A stretch of DNA of 64,000 nucleotides from Fuerstiella marisgermanici (GTDB taxonomy: Bacteria > Planctomycetota > Planctomycetia > Planctomycetales > Planctomycetaceae), in the NCBI RefSeq assembly GCF_001983935.1, contig NZ_CP017641.1, forward strand, positions 4,526,001-4,590,000, written 5' to 3'. The notes under the pieces are model-generated. The model was not told the origin of the DNA. It did no database searches and was given only the letters and a program-made list of their open reading frames with translations. Below are positions 37,088 to 46,335 of the stretch, piece by piece. The position numbers and the translations under genes are program-made. Positions within the stretch are counted from its first letter, which is position 1, and each line of letters begins with the position of its first letter.

Positions 37088-38812
37088 ATGTCTTTCTCAT
37101 CCACATACGCCATCAAGCCGGCCCATTGGCTGCTGGTGGCCACCATCGCGTTTTCGACCACCGGCTGCATGAGTCAGCTGGGGCGGTCCCATTCGTCATT
37201 GCGCCCAAGAACAGCTTCTACCTGGGAGCCGGATACGTCCGTCTTTCGTTCCCAGGATGCTCGCCTGCCCGGCATGCCAACGATGACGATCAAGGCCGGG
37301 AAGCCAGCGACGGAAAATCATCTGAAAGATATCCTGCAAACGTCCGGGCATTCCTTGATGGAATCCGCTGCGACGGCACCAGAACCTCCCGAACAACCAA
37401 CGCGGCCACAGGCTCGCCTGTTGACACCAAGTTTTGCCACCGCAGCCAGCGAACAACGTCGTCCCGCAGGTGCCGGTGAGTACTCGGGAATCGTCATTCA
37501 GCCAAAGCAGTCACAAACGGAGACGCCCGATGATTCCGAGATCACCGGATCGCATACCAGCAAAGGTTCCGGACACAGCATCGGCTTCACTGCAGATCAC
37601 ATTCGACAATTGATGGACAGCCAGTCTCGCAATGAGATGTCGGACGGAAAAGTGCTCAGCGACCTGAAACCTAAATGGCAGGTCCTGAATACAGCCACGC
37701 AAACGGCATCGAACGTGAGTGCAGACTCAGTCAACACAATCAGTCCGGCATCAGCTGAGGCCGGGCAACAGCAGCAGCCATTCACTTCCACGCAACAGTC
37801 GACCATTCAGGAAGCAGCTCAATCGCGAGAAGTGCCGACATCAACGGACGAAGCTGAAGAACCTACAGCAGAAGAACCGTCGATGCTGGAGCGGCTGCGA
37901 GGCTTCTACGGGCCAGCTGCGCCTGAACAAAAAACTCGACAGCGCTGGATGAAACCGTTCCAGAAGTTATCGTCGCCGTGGAACGTCTTTCGAGACAAAG
38001 AAACGACGGATAGCCCGTCCGGCGACCAGTCTCCCTTGCCGCCGCAAACGGTCGAACTTTCAGATGAAGTCGAAAGCAGTTCGTCCGAAGTCAATCCATT
38101 GTTATCGCAATTGATTGAAACCATCAACAATGAACTCAAGGACTGGCCTCGGCAACCCAACGGCACACCAGACGACCTGGCTGCGTACCAGCGTCGCGAG
38201 CAGGATCTGAGACTGCTATACCTGATTGCCAACGAACCAGGTGCTGCGGTTGCCGCTATTGATTCCCTGCCTAACGGCGATCAGGACTTCTGGCAGGAAG
38301 TCATGCTCGGCCTGGCTCAATACCGTTCTGACGAACCCGATGTCCCGCGGCAGCAGCGTTTGAGTAACACAGTCGGCCAGTTGCGTACCGCCGTCCGAAG
38401 ACTCGCCCCCCTGACAACGCTGCAGATTCGACGCATTGACATCTGCAGCCAGATTTACAGTTTTGGTCGAGTCGAAACGTTTTCGTTAAACGAATTCGAC
38501 CCTGGCGATCCAATCCTGCTGTATGTCGAACTCGAAAACTTCGCGTCACGGCTGACCACGACTGGCAGCTACGAAACCAGCTTCGACGCTCAACTGAAGT
38601 TCTTCGAAGACGGCAGCGACGAAGCGATCGAAACAGTTGAACTGGCCGAGATCACGGATCAATCGACCTCGGAACGAGTCGACTACTACCAAAGTTTCGA
38701 GCTCACGATCCCGTCGCACTTGACCTCAGGCCGCTACCGTATCGCAGTCCAGTTGCGCGATCGCACCAGTGGCAAGAAGGCGCAGGAATCTGTCGAGTTC
38801 CGCGTGAGATAG
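37088..38812 (+). CDS. large lipoprotein of the giant-protein cluster
   Basis: 574 aa from ATG 37088. A signal segment (HWLLVATIAF) ends in lipobox FSTTGC. The middle is low-complexity, rich in Gln, Ser, Glu and Pro, likely disordered (about 60-330). A helical part covers about 340-440 (NPLLSQLIETINNELKDWP), and a C-terminal beta domain (LLYVELENFAS, then GRYRIAVQLRDRTSGK) looks Ig-like. Lipoproteins accompany TssM in type VI systems (TssJ), but this one is larger and not recognisably TssJ. Position downstream of the giant genes suggests an outer-membrane or periplasmic partner. Confidence 0.68.
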   Translation: MSFSSTYAIKPAHWLLVATIAFSTTGCMSQLGRSHSSLRPRTASTWEPDTSVFRSQDARLPGMPTMTIKAGKPATENHLKDILQTSGHSLMESAATAPEPPEQPTRPQARLLTPSFATAASEQRRPAGAGEYSGIVIQPKQSQTETPDDSEITGSHTSKGSGHSIGFTADHIRQLMDSQSRNEMSDGKVLSDLKPKWQVLNTATQTASNVSADSVNTISPASAEAGQQQQPFTSTQQSTIQEAAQSREVPTSTDEAEEPTAEEPSMLERLRGFYGPAAPEQKTRQRWMKPFQKLSSPWNVFRDKETTDSPSGDQSPLPPQTVELSDEVESSSSEVNPLLSQLIETINNELKDWPRQPNGTPDDLAAYQRREQDLRLLYLIANEPGAAVAAIDSLPNGDQDFWQEVMLGLAQYRSDEPDVPRQQRLSNTVGQLRTAVRRLAPLTTLQIRRIDICSQIYSFGRVETFSLNEFDPGDPILLYVELENFASRLTTTGSYETSFDAQLKFFEDGSDEAIETVELAEITDQSTSERVDYYQSFELTIPSHLTSGRYRIAVQLRDRTSGKKAQESVEFRVR

Positions 38813-39246
38813 CCCGCTTCCAAGGCTTCACTTCGTTGCAGGGCACAGCGGCTGCGCTGTCGTAACCACCAACGCTGATGCACACGCTGGCATCCGACCA
38901 ATCGCCGCCGCGACAGGGTTCTGTTGCAGCGGCCAGGAAACACTTCGCTCCCGTCGCGCTTCCGCCAGCGACATTGCCGCTGCAATCGCCATTGGCAGCC
39001 TGAGACCGTCCCGCCTTCGCTATCCGACAGCGCGTTCCTCATAACCAGCGCAAGCATCACGCTCGCTACTGGATTACCCGAACTCGCCATCCCGTAGACA
39101 GTTGCGCGGCGGTGTTGCCTTTTTGCAACCTATGTTTCGATTGGTGATCGAGTTGTCTTAACGCAACTTGCCGAAAACTTTTCCGAATGGGTCATTTGCA
39201 GAAAATCGTCGGAAGATTTTCAGACTACAAGGATCGAAGCATAGTC
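38813..39246. other. intergenic region before polysaccharide module
   Basis: About 430 bases with no supported gene. A minus-strand frame at 38734-39090 has irregular, Arg-rich composition and no motif. A small palindrome ACAGCG-GCTG-CGCTGT lies near 38846, without a T-tract. Confidence 0.4.
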
Positions 39247-40476
39247 ATGTCTAACTCAACAAGTACTTTCCCGGCCGAGCCACCGTCAGCACGAACGGAC
39301 GACACCCTGGCGAAAACAGCGCGCAGTGCGTACCGATTCCAAAATCGCGAAACCGCTGCGAGCCCACCAACCTCAAACGCGGCGTCATCAAAGCCCCCGA
39401 CTGCGCCAGTAGCACCGAAAACACGACCGCGTGGTCGGCTGCTGATCGCCATCCTGATGTTCTCCGCGTGCGGAGCGGGAATCGCCACCGTCTGGGACTC
39501 GCTGCTGCGATACCAGGCGTATGGCATTGTGACCGGAAAAGTCATCAACGTATCGGCCCCGATCGACGGCGTGTTGCAATACGTTCACGTGCGTGAAGGC
39601 GATCATGTCCGCCAGGACGCTCGACTGGCAACGGTGTTCGATCTGGATTTCGAACATCGTCTGCAACGGATCTCTGATGAATTGAAGATGGCTCAGGCCA
39701 GCCTGCACGCTGAGATTGCCAAGGTGCAGTGGCAGTCAAAGGTGCAGGAAACGGAAATGACAAAATCCATGGCCGACTTCTTTGAAGGGGCCAGCAACAT
39801 GTATCAGGAAACCGCCGCACTGGGCGTCATTCGCAACGAACTGGCTCGCACTCAGGCGCTATCGCAAACGCATGCTGCCAAAGAAATGGACTTGCGAAAT
39901 CAGACGATTCGCGAACAAGCCGGCACTGACAAACTCCGAGCAATTCAGAAAGCCTTGCGAGTATTGAAGGAACGAGCGGAAACGGCAGCCCGGATCCCTC
40001 GACTTGGTTCTGAACAGATTGCTCCGCTGGTAGCAAAAGTCGACATGCTGTTGAACGAAACCGAACGCATTCGCGAATGGATTCAACAGGGCGAGCTGAA
40101 AGCACCGGTCAATGGAGTTGTGCTTTCGCGGCACCATCCGGCAGGCGAATGTATCAAGTCGCATGAGCCGCTGTTTTCTGTCATGGAAGAATCATCACTT
40201 GAGATTCAACTGTACCTGCCTCAGGAATTGACCGCTGATTACAACGTGGGCGACACCATCAAACTGAAGATCGAACCGTTTGAACAGCTGGTTCCCTGCG
40301 AAGTGACGGCTATTGGAACTGAGCATCGCCAGCCGCCTCCCAACATCGAAGTTTTCTACCGCAAGAACGTAACGCTGCTGCCAATTCGCGTTCGACCATC
40401 GCAGGAATTCGCTGGTGATCGACGAATGTCTGTCGGAGCAGTTGCCAAGTTGCCGCACTTTTCGCATCGCGGATAG
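39247..40476 (+). CDS. HlyD-like periplasmic adaptor
   Basis: 409 aa from ATG 39247; an ATG at 39187 would add 20 residues. A Pro/Ala-rich cytoplasmic tail (1-62) precedes one TM helix (65-81). A lipoyl/barrel-sandwich half-motif (VSAPIDGVLQYVHVREGDHV), a long coiled hairpin (about 125-270), the second half-motif (LKAPVNGVVLSRHHPAGECI) and a beta-barrel then follow. Such adaptors serve type I secretion or, with glycosyltransferases, polysaccharide export (Alg44-like role without a PilZ domain). The genes downstream encode signalling proteins and a GT2 synthase, so export of a polymer is the likely context. Confidence 0.83.
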   Translation: MSNSTSTFPAEPPSARTDDTLAKTARSAYRFQNRETAASPPTSNAASSKPPTAPVAPKTRPRGRLLIAILMFSACGAGIATVWDSLLRYQAYGIVTGKVINVSAPIDGVLQYVHVREGDHVRQDARLATVFDLDFEHRLQRISDELKMAQASLHAEIAKVQWQSKVQETEMTKSMADFFEGASNMYQETAALGVIRNELARTQALSQTHAAKEMDLRNQTIREQAGTDKLRAIQKALRVLKERAETAARIPRLGSEQIAPLVAKVDMLLNETERIREWIQQGELKAPVNGVVLSRHHPAGECIKSHEPLFSVMEESSLEIQLYLPQELTADYNVGDTIKLKIEPFEQLVPCEVTAIGTEHRQPPPNIEVFYRKNVTLLPIRVRPSQEFAGDRRMSVGAVAKLPHFSHRG

Positions 40477-40532
40477 AAAATGATCAATCGCACCGCCACC
40501 GTTTTTGCCATTGTGTAGTGAAGGGCCATCTC

Positions 40533-41552
40533 ATGAACACCAAACCCAACAAAATATTGATCGTCGATGACGATCAGGCGACTCAAAAAACGATCGTCGA
40601 CACGATCGTCGACACCGACACATCGTACGTGGTCGCAACCACCAACGACGCGGGTCTGCGGGCTGTTCAAAACGATTCCGAAATATCACAGGTGATCATT
40701 CGCGCCTGGTCAATCGACATCGACGCGTTGGACTTCTGCGAACGCATTCGTCTCCAGCGGTCTCACGATGATCTTCGCATCATTGTGATCCTGCGAAACG
40801 ACGAACGGCCGTTGGGAGCTCAGATGCTGATTGCCGGTGCCAACGATCTGCTGATCGGCGACTTCGAACCTCGCGAACTGCGTATGCGAGCTCATATCGT
40901 TCCGTCAGACCAGGTCAAACGCGTTGATCCGGCTCACACGCCCCAGAGTGCTCCTGATGTCGTGAGTGATCGCCCAAAGGTTCACGTACCGGCATTTGAT
41001 GCCGTTTCGTGCCGATTCACATTCGGGCACAACGAATTGCAGATTGCGGAATGGGAAGCCGATCCCGATGTGAAAAAAATCCCGTTGGACAAAATCATCG
41101 TCTGCCCGCAATGCAGCGCCGTGCCGACGTTTCGAGCCGGTTGCGGCGAATGTGGCGGAGCGTGGACAGTCCCTGAAACGATCATCCATCACTATGCGTG
41201 CGCCCACGTGGCTCCGGAACAGGAGTTCTATTCAAAAAGTGGGCTGGCGTGTCCCAAGTGTCGTTTAACAGACCTTGTGGCCGGTTCCGATTTCGAACAA
41301 ATGCGAGGGTGCCTGAAGTGTTCTGACTGCAGCGCCATCCTGTCGGAACTAAGTATGGTCGGTCACTGCCTGGCGTGCGAACATCGATTTGCAATGGCGG
41401 ACGGAATTGAAATGGAAATCTATGGGTACCAGATCGGCAGAGCTTTGGACGCGGCAAGCGTGACGCCGCCAAACTTCCATTCGCCGCGTCGCGTGGCAAA
41501 TGCAGATCAACACACATGGCAGCCGGACACTGTCGGTTCCTACAGCATTTAA
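40533..41552 (+). CDS. pseudo-receiver with zinc-ribbon domain (TackOD1-like)
   Basis: 339 aa from ATG 40533 with AAGGG upstream. Residues 5-125 have a receiver fold: KILIVDDDQ keeps the acidic residues, but the phospho-acceptor site reads VIIRAW (Asp replaced by Ala) and the conserved Lys is lost (LLIGDFEP). The domain is therefore phosphorylation-dead. Residues about 185-300 hold several zinc-ribbon pairs: CPQC, CGEC, CPKC, CLKC/CSDC and CLAC. This resembles the TackOD1 metal-binding output domain, an assignment from memory of the pattern. It precedes the CBS-GGDEF gene by 16 bases. Confidence 0.7.
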   Translation: MNTKPNKILIVDDDQATQKTIVDTIVDTDTSYVVATTNDAGLRAVQNDSEISQVIIRAWSIDIDALDFCERIRLQRSHDDLRIIVILRNDERPLGAQMLIAGANDLLIGDFEPRELRMRAHIVPSDQVKRVDPAHTPQSAPDVVSDRPKVHVPAFDAVSCRFTFGHNELQIAEWEADPDVKKIPLDKIIVCPQCSAVPTFRAGCGECGGAWTVPETIIHHYACAHVAPEQEFYSKSGLACPKCRLTDLVAGSDFEQMRGCLKCSDCSAILSELSMVGHCLACEHRFAMADGIEMEIYGYQIGRALDAASVTPPNFHSPRRVANADQHTWQPDTVGSYSI

Positions 41553-41568
41553 GACGGCAGACAAAATA

Positions 41569-42561
41569 ATGGAATTTCAACAATCAACACTCACGCCGGA
41601 ATCATTCGTTTCCGGCGATGCATGTCGAGTCTCGGCGAACGCCAGCATGATGGACGTGTTTCGCAAGACCGCGGATGGCGACTACCATTTCGTTCTGGTT
41701 GAGGACGATAACGGCGTGCCAATCGGCATCGTCAGCGCGGACGACGTGATGCGGCATGTCACCAATCCCAGTGGCAGCGAATTTCATCGCTGGTTGGAAA
41801 TGCCGGTCGAAGCGGTCCTGCAAAGTCGTATTCGAATTCCGGACGAGGCCGCTCCTCAGGACCTCGATTCCGGCGACTGCACCCGGGTCACTCACGATGG
41901 CCACGTGCTGGGCGTCATGACTCGGCGCGACGTGCTGCTAAGCTGGCGGTCTGTTCAGCAAACGCTGCGAGAATCTCGCCGAGACATCGTGACGGACCTT
42001 CCGAATCGTTCGTCATTCGACCACCATTTGAAAGTGGAATGCAGTCGAGCGAACCGGGACGGCCATTCGGTGGCAATCGTCTTTGTCGACCTGGACTACT
42101 TTAAACAGATTAACGACCAGTACGGTCATGCGGCCGGTGACAGCGCACTAAAAGTTGTGGGCGGCCTGCTGCGTGAAACGCTGCGATCTTACGACATGGT
42201 GGCTCGCTACGGCGGCGACGAATTCGCCATTGTTTGCTGCGGCTGCGGCGTTGATGAAATCGATGTCGTGCTGCGTCGCATCCGTAATGGCGTGATGTCG
42301 CAACAGCAAACACGAATCGACCGCCACAAGCTGCCATCGATCTCCGTTGGCGCGGCCGTTCAACATTACGTCAGCGACAACTTCAGTTCGGTGCAGCTAA
42401 TCGAAGCGGCCGACGAATGTCTCTACGCGGCCAAACGTTCCGGACGCAACTGTGCATGGAAAGTCGAACTATCAGCCGGCCAAAGCGGAAAACCCGTCCT
42501 GGTTCCCGATAGTCCCAGTCCTTCGCCGTTGCACCAACCAGCAGTAGCACTCGCACGGTAG
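41569..42561 (+). CDS. CBS-domain diguanylate cyclase
   Basis: 330 aa from ATG 41569. A CBS pair at about 10-135 (VLVEDDNGVPIGIVSADDVM and DGHVLGVMTRRDVLLSW) probably senses a nucleotide. A GGDEF domain at about 145-310 has the intact active-site YGGDEF and, five residues upstream, an RxxD inhibitory site (RSYD). It should make cyclic di-GMP with product feedback. It lies in a run with the HlyD-like and GT2 genes, so it likely controls polymer synthesis. Confidence 0.9.
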   Translation: MEFQQSTLTPESFVSGDACRVSANASMMDVFRKTADGDYHFVLVEDDNGVPIGIVSADDVMRHVTNPSGSEFHRWLEMPVEAVLQSRIRIPDEAAPQDLDSGDCTRVTHDGHVLGVMTRRDVLLSWRSVQQTLRESRRDIVTDLPNRSSFDHHLKVECSRANRDGHSVAIVFVDLDYFKQINDQYGHAAGDSALKVVGGLLRETLRSYDMVARYGGDEFAIVCCGCGVDEIDVVLRRIRNGVMSQQQTRIDRHKLPSISVGAAVQHYVSDNFSSVQLIEAADECLYAAKRSGRNCAWKVELSAGQSGKPVLVPDSPSPSPLHQPAVALAR

Positions 42562-42579
42562 CTCACAAGGGACGAAATC

Positions 42580-43863
42580 ATGGTCGTGGAATGGTACAAC
42601 TGGGTCGCCAGCATGCGGATGGACGAACTCCTGTTCGTTCTAGGAGTCCTGCTGCTGGTTGATGCGCCGCGTTACGTGTATAGCGTGCTGTTCATGGCGT
42701 TCTGGGATGCCATCAAATCGGTATGGACGCGCGAGCTTCCCGGCCCTCATGCGAATGGCTACACCTACTGCCCTTCCGTCAGCGTGGTGATCGCCGGTCA
42801 CAACGAAGCCGACACGATTGTCGAAACCATCCGTTCCGTGGTCGATAGTTACTGCGACGTGCAGGTGATTGTCGTGGATGACGGCTCAACCGATGGCATG
42901 GCCCAGGCGGCTCGCGAATTTGCAGTTGGCAAAAGCAACATCCGAGTCCTGGCGCGAAGGGACCGCGGTGGAAAATCTTCGGCCTTGAACATGGGCCTGA
43001 AGGAAGCCACCGGTGAGGTACTGGTGACGATCGATGCAGATACAAAATTGAATCCGAATTCAATCTACGAATTGGTGCAGCCGCTGAAGGATCCGCAAGT
43101 GGCTACAGTTAGTGCCACTGTGCAGGCGTGGAATCCGTTTGCCAGCCTTGCGGCATGGCTGCAAGCCTACGAATATCGTCAGACAATTTTCATTTCACGC
43201 ATGGTCCGCGGACGCATGGGTGTTCTGGGAATCGTATCTGGTGCGTTCGGCGCGTTTCGCACCAGCGTCCTGAAGCAACTCGGTGGATGGGATGTCGGCC
43301 CTGGCGAAGATGGCGATCTGGTTCTGAGAATCCGGAAAGCGGGCTACAGAGTGGGTGTTGCGCCGTATGCAACCTGCTTCACCAATGTGCCCACCAGCTG
43401 GCGGCGTTTGTTCTGGCAGCGCTGCCGCTGGGATCGCACCGTCATTACGTTTGAATGTCGCAAGCACAACGACATGGGTATACCGTGGCGAGCGAACTTC
43501 CGCTGGTCTAACTTTCTGCTGATGGCCGAACGATGGTTCTTTAACGTTGTTTGTGTATATACCTTCTGGTTGTACGGGATCTGGGTTATCGCAGCGTATC
43601 CCGCCAGCGCCATGCGGTTATTGGCGTTGTTGTACCTTTGCGGGCTGTGCCTTGAGTTCCTTCAAATGCTGGCGTTGCTGTTTTACTCAGACCGCATTTG
43701 GAAGGATTTGGCGCTGTCCCTGGTGCTGCCTTTGTATCCGCTTTACCAGGTGTTTATGAAGGCTGTGAACCTGTTCGCGCTGACTCGAGAGATCTGCTTT
43801 CGAGATTCCGGCAACGACAACTTTGTGCCGCTAAAAGTCCGCAACGCGACCTGGCGCTGGTAG
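42580..43863 (+). CDS. processive family 2 glycosyltransferase
   Basis: 427 aa. N-terminal TM helices (about 15-45), then a GT2 domain with SVVIAGHNEADTI, VVDDGSTDG, the DxD-type TIDADTKL, the GGWDVGPGEDGDL catalytic acidic pair, and the processive-synthase QxxRW (QRCRW). C-terminal TM helices occupy about 310-395. This is the pattern of cellulose, PNAG (PgaC) or hyaluronan synthases; the sugar is unknown. It is last in the HlyD-receiver-GGDEF-GT2 run. Its last codons seed a degenerate tandem repeat in the following spacer. Confidence 0.88.
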   Translation: MVVEWYNWVASMRMDELLFVLGVLLLVDAPRYVYSVLFMAFWDAIKSVWTRELPGPHANGYTYCPSVSVVIAGHNEADTIVETIRSVVDSYCDVQVIVVDDGSTDGMAQAAREFAVGKSNIRVLARRDRGGKSSALNMGLKEATGEVLVTIDADTKLNPNSIYELVQPLKDPQVATVSATVQAWNPFASLAAWLQAYEYRQTIFISRMVRGRMGVLGIVSGAFGAFRTSVLKQLGGWDVGPGEDGDLVLRIRKAGYRVGVAPYATCFTNVPTSWRRLFWQRCRWDRTVITFECRKHNDMGIPWRANFRWSNFLLMAERWFFNVVCVYTFWLYGIWVIAAYPASAMRLLALLYLCGLCLEFLQMLALLFYSDRIWKDLALSLVLPLYPLYQVFMKAVNLFALTREICFRDSGNDNFVPLKVRNATWRW

Positions 43864-43920
43864 TTCGCGTCGCAACCAGGCGATGGTAACTCGTAACGCG
43901 ACCGGGCGCTGGTAGCGCTC
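43841..43920 (+). repeat. three-copy degenerate ~27-bp tandem repeat
   Basis: Units at 43841-43867, 43868-43893 and 43894-43920 share the core AACGCGACC-GGCGCTGGTA. The first copy is the end of the glycosyltransferase gene (NATWRW and stop); the other two lie in the spacer. Confidence 0.7.
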
Positions 43921-44174
43921 AACTCGCAAAACGGTGCCAGTCGTTTGGCGTTCAGCCTGCGCGAAAAGGTTATCGCTGTCCGGGACATTGATCCCGTCAG
44001 ACCTGGCGATACAATCAGGCGGCCATGCAGACGGCGGCCGGCCGGATCGGCGTCTGTTTGGTATCCGTACCGCAACGAATGTTGGCATTGGCTCAGCACG
44101 TTGCCATCTTCACGCCCTCCGATCGTCGAGTCTGATTTTGTCAGGCCGCCCCCCTTTTCGAAAAGACCAATTCC
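43921..44174. other. spacer before DUF1080 gene
   Basis: About 250 bases between the tandem repeat and the DUF1080 start. No gene is seen; it probably contains the DUF1080 promoter. Confidence 0.4.
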
Positions 44175-46310
44175 ATGGGTAACCTCAAGTCTGTGCTTCT
44201 ATCCCTTCAACGAACTCGCGTAACGCGGTTTGCTGCTTTGCTGCTTGTCGCGGCTCTGGCGGCACCAAAATTGATGGCTCAGGGCGACGTACCGGAAGGC
44301 TTCACGCCGCTATTCAACGGCAAAGACCTGGCAGGCTGGAAAGGGCTTGTGGGCAACCCTAAAACGCGAGCGGCCATGTCGGCTGACGAATTGGCGGCCA
44401 AGCAGAAAGAGGCCGACGAAAGCATGAACGCTCATTGGTCCGTTCAGGACGGCGTGCTGGTGTTCGACGGCGAAGGACAAAGTTTGTGCACCGCCAAAAA
44501 TTACGGTGACTTTGAACTGTTTGTGGATTGGAAGATTCTGGAAGGCGGCGACAGCGGTATCTATCTGCGCGGAACGCCTCAGCTTCAAATCTGGGACACC
44601 GAATTCGAAAAGTACTTTCGTCACGGCGCCGAAAACGGATCTGGTGCTTTCTGGAACAACAAAAAAAATCCACGGTTCCCGTTGGTCAAGGCAGATCGAC
44701 CTGTTGGCGAATGGAACTCCTTCCACGTCAAAATGGTGGGTGAACGAGCGACCGCAAAGCTGAACGGAAAACTCGTAACGGACAACGTTGTTTTGGAAAA
44801 TTACTGGGATCGCGAACTTCCCATCTACCCCAGCGAACAGATTGAACTTCAAAACCACGGCAACACACTGTATTTCCGCAACATCTACATTCGCGAAATC
44901 GGTGCAGAAGAAGCCAATGAAATTTTGGCCAAACGCGATGCCGATCAGTTCAAGCCCGTCTTCAATGGCAAAGACTTTTCCGGCTGGACAGGCGCGACAG
45001 AAAACTACGAAGTGGCAGACGGTGCGATTCGCTGCAAGCAGGGCAAAGGCGGAAATCTGCTTACGGAAAAACAGTACGACAACTTTATTGCTCGCCTGGA
45101 ATTCCAAGTGCCTCCCGGTGGCAATAACGGGCTCGTCCTGCGTTATTCCGGAGAAGGCCAGCCTCACATCAACGGCATGGAATTGCAGGTGCTGGATTCT
45201 GAACATCCCAAGTACGCCAAGCTGGACCCGCGTCAATATCACGGATCTGTGTACGGCCTGATGGCCGCTCATCGTGGCTATTTGCGTCCGGCTGGGGAGT
45301 GGAATTTTCAGCAGGTCACACTGAATGGATCCAACATCAAAGTCGAACTAAACGGCTTCACGATTCTGGAAGGTGATCTTTCCACGATCACCGAATCGAA
45401 GGATGGCGAAGTACCTCCAGGCCCAAAACGCAAAGGCGGCTTTTTCGGATTCGCAGGCCACAACGATCCGGTCGCGTTTCGAAACATCGAAATTCGTGAA
45501 CTGCCGGGCGAACCAGCCACGCCGCCTTCACGAAAAACTGCCATCAGCCCAACCGATGGCCCGATTAAGCTTTTCAATGGCAAAAACCTGGAAGGCTTTT
45601 ACACCTGGATTCGTGACCAGCAGTACGCCGACCCGAACAAGGTCTTCACGGTGAAAGACGGCATGATTCACGTGAGCGGCAACGGCTATGGCGGCCTGAT
45701 CACCAACGATTCGTACCGCGATTACCACATGATCATCGAATTCAAGTGGGGCGAAAAGACGTGGGGCAATCGTGAAGACAGAACTCGCGATTCCGGCATT
45801 CTACTACATTGCTGGGGCCCAGACGGTGGCTACGGCAAGACGTGGATGGCCAGCATCGAAGCTCAGATTATCGAAGGCGGTGTCGGCGACATCCTGGTGC
45901 TGTCAGGCGTCGATCCCGAAACCACCCAGGCCTACCCCGTATCACTTACCGCAGAAATCGGTAAGGACCGCGACGGCGAAAAAGTGTGGAAAAAGGGCGG
46001 CGAAAAGATGACTCTGTCCCGAGGACGTATCAACTGGTTTGGCCGCGACGAAGACTGGGCAGACACGATCGGTTTTCGAGGCAAGAACGACGTCGAAAGC
46101 CCGCTGGGACAGTGGACTCGTATGGAAGTCATCGCTGATGGCGGCCATCTTGTTTACAAGGTTAATGGCGTGGTTGTGAATGAAGCGTTCGAAGCGAAGC
46201 CGGACTTCGGAAAACTGCTGCTGCAAACGGAGCAGGCCGAAATGTATGTCCGCCGCTACGAATTGTGGCCCATCGGCAAAGCTCCTGATGATGAACTGAA
46301 GCAGGACTAG
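44175..46310 (+). CDS. secreted triple DUF1080 (3-keto-disaccharide hydrolase-like)
   Basis: 711 aa with a signal peptide ending near KLMAQG. Three DUF1080/concanavalin-like jelly-roll domains each start with the same element: FTPLFNGKDLAGWKG, FKPVFNGKDFSGWTG and IKLFNGKNLEGFYTW (residues about 37, 257 and 463). Domains carry the usual DFELFVDWKI, GGNNGLVLRY and GDSGIYLRG motifs. These families bind or cleave sugars and some hydrolyse 3-keto-glycosides. A transcript end is suggested by the strong hairpin downstream. Confidence 0.9.
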   Translation: MGNLKSVLLSLQRTRVTRFAALLLVAALAAPKLMAQGDVPEGFTPLFNGKDLAGWKGLVGNPKTRAAMSADELAAKQKEADESMNAHWSVQDGVLVFDGEGQSLCTAKNYGDFELFVDWKILEGGDSGIYLRGTPQLQIWDTEFEKYFRHGAENGSGAFWNNKKNPRFPLVKADRPVGEWNSFHVKMVGERATAKLNGKLVTDNVVLENYWDRELPIYPSEQIELQNHGNTLYFRNIYIREIGAEEANEILAKRDADQFKPVFNGKDFSGWTGATENYEVADGAIRCKQGKGGNLLTEKQYDNFIARLEFQVPPGGNNGLVLRYSGEGQPHINGMELQVLDSEHPKYAKLDPRQYHGSVYGLMAAHRGYLRPAGEWNFQQVTLNGSNIKVELNGFTILEGDLSTITESKDGEVPPGPKRKGGFFGFAGHNDPVAFRNIEIRELPGEPATPPSRKTAISPTDGPIKLFNGKNLEGFYTWIRDQQYADPNKVFTVKDGMIHVSGNGYGGLITNDSYRDYHMIIEFKWGEKTWGNREDRTRDSGILLHCWGPDGGYGKTWMASIEAQIIEGGVGDILVLSGVDPETTQAYPVSLTAEIGKDRDGEKVWKKGGEKMTLSRGRINWFGRDEDWADTIGFRGKNDVESPLGQWTRMEVIADGGHLVYKVNGVVVNEAFEAKPDFGKLLLQTEQAEMYVRRYELWPIGKAPDDELKQD

Positions 46311-46335
46311 AGCTGATAAACACGTCGGCACAGTT

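Noticed and set aside
24000-38812. A complete type VI secretion locus
   Set aside because: Only a TssM-like protein is recognisable; no sheath, tube, baseplate, ClpV or spike genes are present, so it is described as a related complex only.
38734-39090. 118-aa minus-strand frame in the spacer before the HlyD-like gene
   Set aside because: Arg/Ser-rich, overlaps the end of the lipoprotein gene, no signal or domain; probably a GC-rich chance frame.
44310-45272. 320-aa frame on the minus strand opposite the DUF1080 gene
   Set aside because: Antisense to three recognisable DUF1080 repeats. Its length is explained by codon bias of the real gene.
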